NCBI RefSeq assembly: GCF_002078875.1
Contig: NC_034414.1
Coordinates: 16,027,428-16,091,427, forward strand
From: Numida meleagris
Taxonomy: Eukaryota > Chordata > Aves > Galliformes > Numididae
Reading direction: 5' to 3'
DNA: 64,000 nt
The notes under the pieces were generated by a model, which was not told where the DNA came from, did not search any database, and was given only the letters and a program-made list of their open reading frames with translations. Below, piece by piece: positions 27,601 to 42,600 of this stretch. A program made the position numbers and the translations under genes. Every line of letters starts with the position of its first letter. Position 1 is the first letter of the stretch.

Positions 27601-30600
27601 TCTTTCTTTGGAGGTGATTCCACCAGAGGTGGACATACCGCAGTATTTTCTATTTTAACTGTAATCTCAAGGTTTGTATTGCTACAGCTACCAGGCAGTC
27701 CTGGATCACTAGTATTCATTAATTCTGTTTCAGCAAAAGAATCCATATTATCAATGGGAACACAAACGTTTGTGATCTCTGGCGCAGGGAATGCAGTTTC
27801 ACTTGCCACTTCCTCACAGGTGGCCTCCGCCTTTGCAGTTTCTTGGGCCTCTCTCTGTTGAATTGGGGTCTCAGTCTGCATTTCCTCAAGTTTGACACTT
27901 GGCTGGATGGTTATGGAAAGCTGTTCTAGTACCACCTCATCCTCCGGCTCTTGTTTGAAGGAATGGGATTGCTCTGGACAGCTGGGTACATCTTCAGCTG
28001 GAGGCTTTTGATCCTTTTCTGGTGGAGGAGGAAGCGAGGTTTCCTTTGATTTACGTTTTCTTTCTTTAGAACGTGATCTCGATCGTGGTCTTTTTTCTTT
28101 TGATTTGCTGCTTTTGTGCTCCTGCGATCGAGATGCAGACCGAGACCGAGACCTCCACTTTCTCTTCTCCCGAGACCTGGATCTCGATCTCTTTCTGTCT
28201 CTTGACCTCAAGCTACTATCTTTATCATACCTCTCATAGCTTTTGTCTCTCCTGTGTTTTCGCCTCTTTGTCCTCTCAATACTGTTTGATCGGGAACGAC
28301 CCCTTCGTCTTGACCTGGATCGAGACCGTCTTTTCTTTTTCCTATTTTCATAAAACTCAGAAGTACTTCCAGGACTACCTGAACGTGACCTAGATTTCCT
28401 TCTCTCCCTAGACCAAGAAGATTTTGCCTTTTTATCCTTAGTTTTATCCTTCATTTTCTTTTTCTTAGATCGCTCGTGACTGCTGGAACGGTCAGTAGAA
28501 GACCTCCTGCTCTTGGATTTCAGTGTGTGTATTTTACTGCTCTCCTCTCCACCTGAACAAGAGGTAGACCTGGAGCTTCGGTCCCTCGAGTGTGCTCTGC
28601 CCCTAGACCCTGATCGGGATCTCTTCCGCTCTTTGACAAGTGCCTTTTTCCTTTTAGCCTTCTTCCTGCTTCGGGAGCTGGAGTTTGAACAGGATCTGGA
28701 ACGTGATCGCCGCTCTGTTTGTTCTGTCTTCTGGACTTTTTGCTGCCCGTCATTCTTTGATGAACTATCTGGTTCGAGTTTCACACTAATATGAGGTCTA
28801 ATTAATTCTTCAGAATTAAAGAACACATTGGGGCTCTCTCTACCTTCCTCCTTTAAGTGCTCTGCATTAGAAACTTGCTTAACAACAGATGAAGTGCAAG
28901 GACTGCTTAGAAAGTCTTCCTCATCCATATCGTCTCGTTCCTCTGTATCAGAAATCTGTTCTACGATCCTACTTTCTACTGGCACATCATCATGAGACTC
29001 CGTATTACTAGATGGGACATCAGATTCAGCCCCGGATCCAAATATGTTTTCTACTGTGTAAGGGGTAAAACGACGAACAGTTTGAAACGTTTGAACTTTT
29101 GGATTTTCAATGGAAATAGTCCTGGTAATATTGGTTAGCGGGATCCCCAAGCCAAGCCTTTCTGGACTGCTGCTTGCTGAACTTGAGTCTGACCCTGTTG
29201 GCTCAAAGGGATCATATATTTCACTTTTGACTTGTTTCTTCTTAACTGAGAAAAGAGGTGAAGGATTCTCTTTCTGTTGCACCTTGTCATCCACAGGGCG
29301 GAAGGTGTTACAGAATCCTGGGTTAGACAGTCTGCTGGAATGTCCCGTGTTTCCAGGAATATTAATTTTAAAACTCTCAAAAGAACTTGAGCCTTTGCTT
29401 CTTGAAGTGCCCAGTAGCGAAGAACTGCTATACATGCCTGCATTGGTAGAAAAAGATACCCCGCTTGTACGTGTTTGTTGCTGAGATTCCCTGGCATTTG
29501 ACTTCTGACTTTCCATCTTGCTACCCTTTCCCAGCTGATTAGTGCTCTCTTTGCCAGTCAGCTGGGTAATACAGGAGCTGGGAATGTCACAGCTTTGGCT
29601 TCCTGTGGGTTCTGAATCCACCTGCTTGCTGCTGGTTTCCTTTTTAATCTTTGGTATCCTGGGAAGCTCAAATATGTCAATTCTTCTGGGAGGTGGTTTC
29701 AATGGTTGCCTCACAGTTACAGCTTTTGAACCAGAATTCAAGTTACAGCACAGGGGCTTTGAAGATGAATCAGTACGTGCAGAGTTTTTAGAGTTTCCAT
29801 TAAATCTGGGCATTTCATCTAACTTGGAGCCATGTCTGTTCAGACTAGCTACGCTGTGAGTCTGAACAGCTCTGGGTGTCACGGAATACTCTGATTTTAC
29901 AGTTGCCTTTTCTGATGTAGTCTGTGCAGGGGTTGCTGCAGGCTCAGTCCTGCTCGGTGAAGGTGATGAAAACAAGCTGGATGAGGTGGGTCTAGTGCGA
30001 GCATTCAGCCCCGAGGAAACTGAAGGTCCAGCAATGGAGCTGCCTGTCATGGTCCCTGAGTGCACTGTACTCAGCTGGGGGTTATGTCCTGAACCATCAT
30101 CCACCCGTGAGTCTTTTACTGATTTTCTGTGAAGCGGAGCTATGGCACAGAAGCAAACAATTAAGCTTTTCAGGATACATTTTGCAATTTTTCCCCACCA
30201 CGAAAAGAAATATAGAGCTAATTATTCTAAGTTCCACTTCAGTTTGTAGATATATCACATGGGAAGAAGGCAGTCTGATTAGCTCAGATGATCAAGGTTT
30301 AACGTCAGACAATGGCACCCTTGAGGTAACTGCTAATATTTAGGACATAAATTCTTCTGCTCTAGATTTTTGTTTATCATCCTGTAGTTGTCGATTGACT
30401 GTAACAGTTATCATTATAATGATCAGTAGTAATTTTAAAAAATAATGCTCTCAAATTCAGTTTGAAAAGTATTGCTAAATAACTGCATGGCAATGGAAGA
30501 CACAGCTGCAGAGTATTTGTTCTATACTTTTGAAAATAAACTTCTTGCCAATGCCCTCCTTGTGCTCTTCAAACTGAAGTACAGTTCACAGGCATGGCAG

Positions 30601-33600
30601 CAGTGCATCACAAACGACAAAAGATCAGACAGCTCTGCTCTACCCAATTCTCTACTTTTTATTACAGAGCATAAGACGTTTCAGAAGCACGTGCTTCTGA
30701 AACAAGATCAGGGCAGACATGGATAAAACAAACAGGCTAATTACAATATCAAGTGCCAAACCCTTACCTGCTTTCTTTGCTGTCAGAGAACCGTCTCTGT
30801 TGATAACCACATCAGAACTACTCATCATGAGGATGCTCTGTCCAGACAGGATACTACCCAACAGATCAGGCACAGGGGCAGCTTCTGCTTCTTGATCAGG
30901 ACTCAAGGCAGGTACACTGCTTCTGCATGTTTCAGAGGGGTTACATTTCCTTTACTCTTACAGCACTTGTTCTATACACACACACACATTACATTAAAAA
31001 GAAACCAAAATCAAGGGCATAAACAGGGGTCAGCCAGAGAAGTTCATTTAAAGCTTTGGCTTCACTAGAGTAATTCAGCTCCCATCTCTCTCTGACAAAG
31101 AGGAGTATCCCCACAGGGATATCACCAGATAGGAAGCACGTCACCATAACACAGACCTCTGGTAAGCAAATACTTTTGATCTTATTTAAGGATGATGCTT
31201 TTTAAGTTATGTATCGTGATTTAACTTTTAGAGCATTTAAGATGCATTTGTGAAGCATAAGCCACTGTTCCGCACTTCACAGAGATACTTTCATCCCAGC
31301 TGTCTCTCTTCTTCCCACCAAAACAGGACCAGAAGCATACTCCTCAAACCTAAGCTACTATGTAAAAAACCTTTATAAAGCTTAAACCAGTGTCTACCAT
31401 CAGTTGTTAGAATACATGTAGGTGCCTACTGGTAGGGTAGCTAGGAGCATAGCAAAGGAAGAATCGCACTGAAGAACAGCATTACTCCCACACATGGGAT
31501 AACATTCCTCTTTATGCACTACACGGTCTTAAGAAAATAGTTTTAGCTGCAACTCCTCTGGGTTTAACACACGATTTTACTGAAGTTCAATGGATTCATT
31601 TTTGTTTATTTAAGTCGCTCTTTAAGGACTTAAAAGGTTTTAGTGCTTATGGTGGTTTGGTATTGTTGTTGTTTGTTTCTTATTTAAGATTTAAAAAAAA
31701 CGAAGAAAAAAAGACAAAAAAACTCACTGTAGTTCAGGTAAATCAAGCCTTTGGAAAAACTGGATTTCAGCTGAACATTCTTACCTTCTAAACAACATAC
31801 TACTTTAAACTATCTCAGCAGACACGCAAAGCTTCCTGAAAGGCTTTTTTCAGGACAGAGATGGGAAAGAGAGAAGTACTTCAAGCTATCATAGAAATAT
31901 ACCATCTTAATCCCAAAGAACAAATCTTTGCCTTAAGTCAGATGAATTAGAAGACAGCCATGTAAACCTCTTATAACATTTAACCATTTAGGATGAGCTT
32001 CATTTTCTCCTGATCTCCAACTCCCTCAGATTTGCAGTTTTCTGTGACTCAGCTGGTATCTGTTCCAGGCATTTACCTCATCCCTTTTCTTCTCGTCATG
32101 CTCCTGCTCCTTTTCCCCTACCCTTCTGCACTGCATTCTGTGCCCCAGTCTTGAAACCCCGCTGGGGCTAGTAGTGGAAAACATATGCACATGTGTGCAT
32201 GCACGTACACATGCATAGGAAATAAAACACAAGTCAGACAGTAATGCAGAGCAGAATAATTTAATGGAACCTGTTAAATTGCAGATTCAAACAGGTTCTT
32301 CCAGTTTTCTGAGCTCCAAGAAACAGCACAGGAATTGGGTGATGTGAGTACATCCCTCATACTCTCCTATTCTCTCCCTTGGATGTGCAGCTAATTTTCT
32401 CTGCCCTCTTAAATAAGGGAGTGATTGTTTTAAATCTGAACTTCAAAGTAAGAGACAGACCAGGGTGAAAATATCAATTTGAAATTTTGGTGGAAAGTTA
32501 AGAGCTTTAAGTGCTATTACACAAAAAAATAAATGTGGGGCCTTCAACATATAAACCTTAATTCTTGTGTAAAACGCCGTGGTTATTTATTTACACGTGT
32601 GTGCACGGGCATACAGACTTTCAAAATACACATGGTAAGAAAAATGTTAAATCAGGGTGATTATTTGTTGATAGGGTCATTGCACAATTAAAAAAAAAAG
32701 AACAAAATAAAAACCACGTGCTGGAATTTTACCTGGGAAGTCCCACTGAAACAGGTCTAGCTACAGGACGGTGAGACCTCAGTGCTGACTGGGAGAGAAC
32801 TCTCCTTTTGGCACTCAGTGGTGAATCTGGATTTGCTGGAACCTCTTCATTACTGTGAGTAAATCAAACACATACAAACCCCGAAATTACTGTCAAATGG
32901 ATGAAGTAGATAACACAATTAGAACATATATGGTTAGAGAGTATTAGTTGTTTTATTATGATACATAAAGATCTGTGCAATATATCTGTTTTCTGTGGCT
33001 GAGCAGAACCGTGTAACAGAGATTCAAACGTAGGTTTTTATTTTTAAGATGGTAAATGTGTAGTTTCCTTCTAAAAGGCTGTCAAAAAGGTTTGCTCAGT
33101 AGAAAATTCAATTTAATCAGCAATACTTCAGATGGCCCCTCGCCAAAATCCAGAGCTTAACACTGATACAAACTATAGCACAGTAAGACTTCTCCTGAAT
33201 TTAAAGCACCTGGAGAAGGGAACGCAGGGAAAGAAGAAACACTGAAAATTTCACAGGTCCACCTAATTCTACATGGAATTACTGTTTACTGTATAACAAA
33301 AACGCTGCTATCTTTGAGTAAACAAACAATTATTAGCACCTGACTCTTATGAAATTACTTGAAGGCTGGAATCCGAAGACCTTATGAAAGATTTTCATGA
33401 GGCTTACCATTTCAGCAAACCTGCTTAAAGAAGGCTGATTCTTTAAGAGCTCAGCAACTTGGCCAAGGAGGGAAGAAAGAACAAGTACAGCATTACATTA
33501 TTGTAAACTGTGTATCCAAAGCTATTTTCAGATGTGAGATTTACACTCTTAGCACCAAGTCACAAGCTCTTTTCCAAAATATAACCCAGTACTTTAACTG

Positions 33601-36600
33601 TTTAAGTCTCAAAATACCCCAGGTTTCAAATATTCATGAATAAACGAATACATGCATGCATACGTACAAACAACTCAAGACTTGCAAAGTTATCTTTGGA
33701 TTACAGTCAAGGACCTGATGCCTTACCCTTCATAAGGATCCAATTCATATGGATCTCCAAACACAGATAGAGAAGCTGCACCAATATCTGCTCTCATCAG
33801 ACCAAGAGAGGGCTCCATTGGTTTGTACATGGAAGGAATTGAGGCCCCACGCACAGGTTTACTAAGACCAAGTGTTCTTGCAATGCGGGAGCGAGCGGTA
33901 ACCTCATTTTTTACCTGCACAGATGCAAAGATAGGTTATTTGAATGTTAAAGGCAGGTACAAATTCTTCACCAAAGTACAGTGATTAGGTTACTACTGTC
34001 AGTAGTACACAGTTTGCACATATTAACTTCAATAACTAGACAAGTTAAATTTCTTCGAGACTGTCACTGAAAATTGTCAGCTCTGTACATAAGATGTAAG
34101 TTCTCACTATGATGGTGGAGGACAGAAGTTGAGTTGTGGCAGAGCATTCAGTGTAGTTCCTGCCGGGACACTGACCATAACTGAAAGGGATGCTGAGAGC
34201 CCTTACAACTGAATAACTGGATTTGCAACAACGTAGGCACAAATATCTATAGCCTGTCAAAAAGAATGGGTGGTGAAAATTTAACTGAGCTTGCATCAGT
34301 ACTGATAAGACACTACAGCTTAATGGTAAGAGCATAAGGCAAAGCCTGTGGGACATCCTTTAGTGTGATCCCTGCAGTTCAGGTAACAGGATTTGTCAGC
34401 AAATCCAGCAGACCTGCTTAGAAGTTGCAGTTCATTTTTAGGTAAAACCACTTTTCTGAAGTACACATCCTAAAGATATTTCCAGCAGAAAAAAAAAATC
34501 TACTGGCTATTGTTACAAGACAGTATTTTTCCACTTAATACCATGTTGTAATGCTTTTATAAATCAAGTGGCAGAAAAATCAGCAGATTCCGATACTGGC
34601 AGAAACTCACACACGCTCTTACTCTTATCTTTTTCCCTCTTCTCTTCTTCATTAAACGCTTGCGTCTCTTCACCTGTGTCCCTGACGTTTTCTTCCCAAC
34701 AGAAGATTTTGTCTGAGTTCTTTTCTTGCCTGCTGCTTTTCTCCTCCTACCTGATGGGACACAAGACAACCAAGCATCTGGCTAAGTGCTGGTGCTGCAT
34801 TGTTCCCTGTACCCCCCTTCTCATACTCCCATAGTATACAAAGAAGCTCAAAGTGATCTACACTACGCTGCAACAGCATAAAACAGAAGAAATGAAATCA
34901 TTAGAATTCATTTTAAAGGATGCTTTTAAATAAAAAGCCGTGTATATATGTGCACAGGTGTGATAGCATACAGCTGCTCTAACGTATTTTGTACGATTCA
35001 AGCTTTTTTCCCCTCAAGTTTTTATTCTTGCAGATGGGAGCCATAGCAGCCTCCTGATGCTCTTACCTGTTTTTCTCTTCTGTCTAGCAGGAGCCCGCAG
35101 TGTAAGAGGACGCTGGTAGATGGCTGTGTTTAGGCCTGCTACAACTGCCTCAATTGTTTCATCCAGAAGAGAGGACATGAGGTACCTCGGCACGTGCTGT
35201 GTGTGAGATCAGAAGTTACATGATACAGGTATCTTAAGATCAGCAGCAAGTTGGTTGCAAAAGCAATCTGAGATTCAAATGAGAAACACAAAAAACTAAA
35301 CTGTCAGCAAAGCACTGACGTCACTTTTCTCACCTACTGACTGCTGCATTAAGGAGAACCTGACCTTGCCCTTCTGACTCCTTCATCGCTACAGGTCATG
35401 GCTATCCAAACATCAACTTTGTGAAGAGTGTAGAGCCACACAGAAGAATCTCCAAGTCCACTGAACTGATCTCTGGCTCATCATACAACAAAGCATGATG
35501 AGCAAATACTGAAAGTCAACACAGTATGGGTCCCCCATCTTAAAGTCCTCATTCTTTAATTCTCTGATAAATGTGTCCAGAGGCAGTACCATTAGCAGCA
35601 GCATTTCAAACTCCCTCCTCAGAGAACTCACTGAAATGGCAGGTGCGAGTCCACCTTCAGAGAGGACCACTTCCTAGTGATAAGCAAGGGCCATTCCTAC
35701 ATGGTTTCAAATTCCTCTTCTCTAGACTAACGGTCAACCACACTTAAGCACACTTGAAGTGTATGCATTCTGAAGCATCAGTTCCTTTCTTTGGTTGGAA
35801 AGAGGTTGAGCAGGTTTTTCTGAATAGCAACATTACGCTGGCCATACCTATGCCAACCATATCCCTAAAACATCCTTAACCCTGCTCTTCTTTCAACTAC
35901 AATGATGGAATGGATATGATAAAAACCTAGGGCACCTACTTCAGACTATTTAGAGCTCTAATTCAGGTAATTTGGGTTTTGCTATCAATTTCTCTCCTAC
36001 TATTATAACGATTTTAATGATAAATTTAAAACAAACAAGAAAAAAAAACACCCCCTCCCAAGACTCCACAGCTCCTGATCATTTTGCTATGGACAGGCAA
36101 CACTCAGACAGATTAGCTACTTAAGGTGGGGACTTATTTCAGCTCTTCCACAAAATTCTTCCAGATACTCAAAAGCAAGTATTTCTAAATACCTGAATTT
36201 GCTGTGCAGTTGTTATTCGGTTTCTATTCACTGTTGCCCTAACTCGTTCACTCTGCCGAGTCCTGGCTATAGCTCGGGTTCGGACATGAGGACGTAGCCT
36301 GCTAGTGGTAGGAACAACATCAGCCACGAGGGCAGCAACCTCTTCTTCACTCACATGATCTGTATCTTGAAAGAAAAGATGTCCATGTCACTTCTCTTCC
36401 TACAGGTGAAAGCATTTCCAGAATCTTGGACCAAAAAAATATCTGTATTCCCTTTCCTAAATCAATTGCTTTCAAACATGGGTGTGATCCTCTCAAAGAG
36501 AAATGAACACGGACAACACCAACGCTGCTTCAGATTGTTATAAAGAAACAAGGTTTTCTAGGTGACAGAAAGCACTGCTCCTTTAGCAATCTCAGGTCAG

Positions 36601-39600
36601 GGTGCTAATAAATTACTTTCAATGTAATACAACACAATTGCACCAAAGCCCTGGGCTAGCCTCAGGAAGGTTGGAGATTGCTTATAATATATGATCTGTG
36701 GAGTTTCGTAAGATTTTGATCTACAGTTACAAGAACCCCTTCTCAATCAACAGTTTCAAGGAAAGAATGCCTAACAATTGTTTTCAAGTACATCAATCCA
36801 GGAGTTAAACATCACTTCAAAAGGCCACATGCCTCATGGCATTTAAAACAGCAGGAAAACATTTACTATTACTGAACAATATCAAATCCTTACCTGCTGA
36901 AGCACTGGCACCCATGGGAACACAGGCTGGACAGAACCATTCATCTACAGGGACTTCACTCAGAGGTGGATTAAGGCATTCCATATGATACCTTGAAAAA
37001 AAAATAATAAATAAAACAATGTGCTCCTTACCAAGTGACAAGAGCTTTTTATGTCTATCCACATGCTAGATAAGGCAATAACTCTAAGTGTAGATACAAT
37101 TTCCCAAGTTTGATACTATGGTCTACATATCTGCTTCTATCAGTCTCCAGAGAAACAATGCTACCTCCTAGCTGCATGATGGTCTTTAATTCCAGATTGT
37201 GTTCTGAACACTTTAGGCTCAAAAACATTCAGAAAAGAGCCTTTCCCTCACCGTGTAGAATATTACTTGCTATGTGAACACAGGCTGCAACAAACGTGCA
37301 ATCAGAGCTAAAACTGGACACGGTGAAGAGAAAGGAAAGATGTCACTGAAGCAGTGACAAGATAGACAATCTGGAAACAACATCAATTTCCTGAGAATCA
37401 ATGTGTTATTACCACTGGTATTTTTGAACTTTCTACTTTGCATGACTAACCACAGGTCAACGGCAATGCCTTACGTTGAATAGATGCATTCCACTCCACA
37501 TACATCTCGGTTGATTAAGGAAACAACTAGTGATAAGAATTTCTCTATAACCGCATGAAGTTGTTGCTCAGTCATGTGGCTCCATACTGCCACTTGTGGA
37601 TTGGAAACTAACCACCTGACTCTGAAATGCTGTCTTACAGAGGACTATGCTCACTCTCAACAAATCTCAAAATGGAAAGAAGAGAGTGTAATGCTTCCTT
37701 GGGCATTCTGAAGCGTTCTCTACCCAACAGGCTGAGCAACTAGCCTCGTCAACCACTTAAAGAGAAGGTGTCCAGGAAAGCTTCTTAATATTACCCCGAA
37801 CTTTGATTCCTTAATTTGTTCAATCCTGTTTTTAGGCAATTAAAAAAAACAAACCACACAAAGCAACACACATCAGTAGCACAGAAGTTCTGAAGCAACT
37901 CATGTTCAAATCACGCTGCTGAAAACTTCCCAATAGATGAGATGCTTCCCATGAAAACCAAGTGCTTAGACCAAGTTCCCTAGCCAAGGAACACTGCAAG
38001 ACCATAGCCTTCAAGCAAGAGCTTCAGCTTCTACTGGAAGCATTTCTAAGCATTTTTTATAAACCAGGGAAACTTCATATTACTTCTGATCTAGTATGAT
38101 ATAGAATCTCAAAGTACAAAGGATGAAGTTTTCTGCTTCACCTCCCATACCAAAATTCACTGTCTGATAATACACTGCAATTCCTGGCCACAGGACAAAG
38201 AAAAGGGAAGGAGCATCCACTTGATGCTCTAATCACATCCTGTAGCAACACAAAAAAAAACCTGCAGAGAGAATACAACTGCTCATTTAGCTCCCACAAG
38301 TTATCTAGCAAGCTTGGTAAAAATGATTTTTAAGAGCTTATTTCACCTATTCATTCAAACAAAGTATGTCATTTTGTTCAATAGGTGACTTCTGACACCA
38401 AGCTGACAATGCTGCAAGACTGATTCAAACGGTGTAACAAGTTTAAATTCTAGTAGAAGATTGTAGGCCCAAAGTTACATCCAAGCCTCTGTCAGGTAGA
38501 CACAGAAGCAAGAACAACATAATAATTTAATAGCTGTGCCTACAAAGAAAAGACCTCAAAATGGAATGAAAACTATAAATCTTGAGCTGTTACACACAGC
38601 ACTAAAGCCACTCAAAAGGAACAAGTCAGGTGCCCTCTCAAGGAGGCATAAATGATGTAGGTGTTCATTCCCTCATGCACTCTTGCACTGCGTGGATGAA
38701 CACAAATACCTTCAATCACTTGACAGCAGATCAGGTCATACAACTGCGGACACAAAAACAAGTGACCACATCTACATCATCCATGCAGGACAACCTGCTC
38801 CCTCCACAATGTGACCAGAGAAGGATTCATCACATCGTGGGGATGTCTGTGCGACAAACATACAGATGTAAGTCTGGCCACAGGACGAGGTTGAGGAGAG
38901 CAGCAAGGGGCAGCCCACAGACCAGATAGTGCCTTGTGACCAAACACTGGCAAGCCCTGCTGTATTCATTTCAATATACCTTACCCTGCATCACAGCCAT
39001 CACACAGCAGCAGGCGATCCTCTCGGTCACTTCTGCCACATACTTCACAAAAGGTTGGATCATCCTCTCCTTCACTACCCTGAGTTTTTGTGTTCTCAAC
39101 GGGAATCTAAATAAAAGAGAAATTCAAATTAAATGCAGAACATGCCACTTTTAATATCCATTGTCACATTAGCAGTAACACCAGCAAAATCTACAAGTGA
39201 ATTAACCAAAATGGCTGCTACATACCTGAACCTTCAATTAAGTTCACTGAGCACACTGAATACTAGAAGAGAACTATTGAACTGTCTATTGTCAGACACT
39301 GACAATCACAGAAAACTATTTTAAGAAGTGAAATCAAAATTGCCAAATAAGATCAAAAGTAGTCAAACAAACAAACAAAATGAATCCAAAGAGAAAACAA
39401 ATGAGAGCAAAGTTACCTTTTTTTGCCCCTAAACTACTGAGATTTATTTAAGTGGCAACGTGTGCTTTTGTTAAAACATGAAAAACAATAAACCATCGGT
39501 TTATGAAAACAGAACAAACTCACAGATGTCCTCTAAATACCAGTATGTTTCAGATATTGATTAATGATAAGGCAACAACAACTCCTCAATATTCTTTTGC

Positions 39601-42600
39601 GAGTGACCATCACCACACTCAACCTGTGCCTTTAAGAGTTTGACTGCAGGCTCCTCTCTCCCCTTACAAAGCCAACTGCTACACAATAGAGCTGGTAGGA
39701 AGACAAAGAACAGATCAATCACGTTTAACGTACATCGATCCTATCTGTATTACAGCAGTACTCGAACTAAGCTGGGCATCTCCCCTATGCAAAGTGACTT
39801 TTTTTTGGTTTACTATAATAGAAAGCTTACCTTTTTTAAGACTTTACCACCAAAATGCGCCCGAATGCTGATGTACTTAAAGAGGATTCGATCCACTGGA
39901 CAAGAGTTTGCATTCTAGACAGAAAAAAAAAAACCACAAACATTTTCACCATACGATTAATAAACAAATCTTGAATCAATTTCTAGAAAGCAAATTTTCA
40001 ATTATTCATGTAATAAGCATTAAATGAATGCAGTAAGCACTTGAAGCACATAAATCAAACTTATCTGGTTTACATACAAACTTGTATCAGAGAAAACTTG
40101 CACTTTCAGCAAAGCTTTTATTATGCAACTGAAGTCATTTAATTAGTATTCAATTGCTAAAGGAACATCACAGTTCTTCCAAACATGGCCTTGAAACACG
40201 GTTCACGTTTTAGGACACTATTTCTTTCAGAAGAATAAGCAACACAAAATTACTTCTAAACCTATTTATTTAGTAAGTGATTTTTTTTTTTTTTAATTAT
40301 TGGACTTCGATTACTGAAACTACACAGGTGGCATGTAACTACTGAAAAAGACTGAATTCATAGCAAACTGCTCATTTAGCCATCTTTTATGTCTTTCCTT
40401 TAAGTGCTCACTGTTGCAAGAAACCCTGATCCTGCAGCCACAGCACGGAATTTAACGAGAGAAATGTATGTCTACATATAAATGTATATATGTATATATA
40501 CATATATATGAAAAAGTATTTTTACAAACACAGAAATTGATACTACTGGAGTCTTCACTTAAAAACAAGAATTTCAGATGCCTAGAAATGCACTTGCTCA
40601 TGCTATCGCAGCTTTCAGAGAACAGAACAGATCAGAATGGATGCAAAAAACAGATCCATGTTTCACAACTATGAATCCTAACAAATAAAGCAGTAATCTA
40701 TGTAGAAAAATAGTTTCCTATGTGGAAAAAGCTCAAGAAAGCAAGTATTACACAATCTGTTCTCATTAAAGCAGAAAATAAGAGAGATAAGAACACATCA
40801 GAAGGACACAGGAAATCAAGTACGGAACAGCTCACCTTTGACCACTCCACTATGCAGTCCAAGCAGAAGTAATGGGAACAGTTCTCAGGAGTCCCAACAG
40901 CCTGATCCCTAAATGTGTTGAGGCAAATAGGGCAGTTTTCACCGTCCTCATCAGAGGAGATGTTCACTCCATTCATGTGGGGCTTTAATTTGAGAGGATT
41001 GGTCGTTCTCCCCACAGCAGCCTCAGCTTCTTCCTCCTCTTCCTCTTCATCATCATCTTCACAGTCTTAAAAGTAAGAGACGAAGAACAGCTTTCACATG
41101 CTGTGGGGCTTCAGCAAGAGAGAACAAGGGCCAGGGCACATTTGGGGAATGTTACTCTACAGAGAATTCCTGGTATGTCAAGGACAAAGTACAGCCTTCC
41201 TAGTTCAAGGTAATGGTTTTTGCTGTTTTCTATTCTTTTTTCTCCCTAAATCCCACCACTAAAAAGGAATATATTACCCTGGAAGAAAAAAAAAAAAAAA
41301 GCCTGATAACATGACTAGCCTTGCAAGAGGTTGGAAGGACAGACAGCAGAAAAACAAGAGATGATCACAATGCCAAGAGAGTGAGATGCTTCAGGATACC
41401 AAAGAACACAGAAGTTAAAAGCACAATTATCATGCACGCAACTTTTCTTTTGGTTAACAGACACTCCAGAGAATGAGCAGCAGCAATATCCTTACCTGCA
41501 GAATAGGTTAAAGATTTCATAAATAAATAATGATCAAGGGAATTAGGATATCTAGCTGGAGACTGCTTAAATAAACTTGAGTTTGAGTGAAATTCATTTT
41601 AAACACTCAGACATTACTGAGAGGTGTTTGTGTTTTTAGTACAAAATACAGATATGTCTTTCCCTAAAACCTGGGAAGTAGCCATTTTCAAGAAGCAGTG
41701 AGAAGTTATGTAGAAAACTTGAAAAAACAAGCAAACAAAAAAATAAAACAGGGTCCTTCTGTTTTCTATGGCTTCTCCTGGTTGAAAACAGGAGAGATTA
41801 TTCTAAAAAATGAATTAGTAAAGCTTTTTGGCACCGAGCATCAACTTTTCAGAACTAGTCTGATCAACTAATAACTTGGAAAACCGTGCTCTCGCCTTCT
41901 TGATAAGTTTCAAGATGTGATGAAAAATTGTTTTTGTCTATCCAAATGGTAATTTGAGTGAAGCAGTTTCAGAAGCATATGTATCCACACACGACGTTTT
42001 CAGTAAAATTAATACATTCAAGTAACATCCCCACTCATTTATTAAGAAAAATTAGTTGTCTTCTTCCCTCCTCCCAAGCATTAGGAGCAATCATAACTTA
42101 TTTCCAAGATTCCCCATTACAAAATTCACTTTAAAGCTCCATGCCAAAGCAAACTAAAGCAAGCATACTTTTTATAACTGGAAAAAATAGTAAGAGCCAT
42201 TGCTGTAATTTCAGGTTTTTTCTACTCATTCTGGGAATCCATCACTGTCAGTCACTCCTACTGACTGTAACGACATCATTTTGGCTAGCAGATAGTTTTC
42301 AAACATACAAACGCTTTACAGACCTAGATATTGGGGAATATCACTTATTTGTTTATGACTGGATGCATTGGGCAGCACCATGACACAGAAGCATCTGTGG
42401 ATTTAGATTTCATGGGTACTTTCAGGAAGAAAATCTTTCATCCTGCTCTTCCTCCAATTATTGAAAAAAAAAAAATTTGTTATGCACATGAACAGACCTA
42501 CCTTCTAATTCTTCATCTTCACTTTCTTCCTTGTCCACCTCAACTCCTTCTTCCTCAGTGTCATCTTCTTCCTCCTCACTTCCAGTATCACCTTCTGACT

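Noticed and set aside
27312..30104. A 930-codon open frame that could pass for a single-exon SR-protein gene
   Set aside because: It is the giant PHRF1 exon (30118-27359) plus read-through past its donor; the splice sites and phases join it to the other PHRF1 exons.
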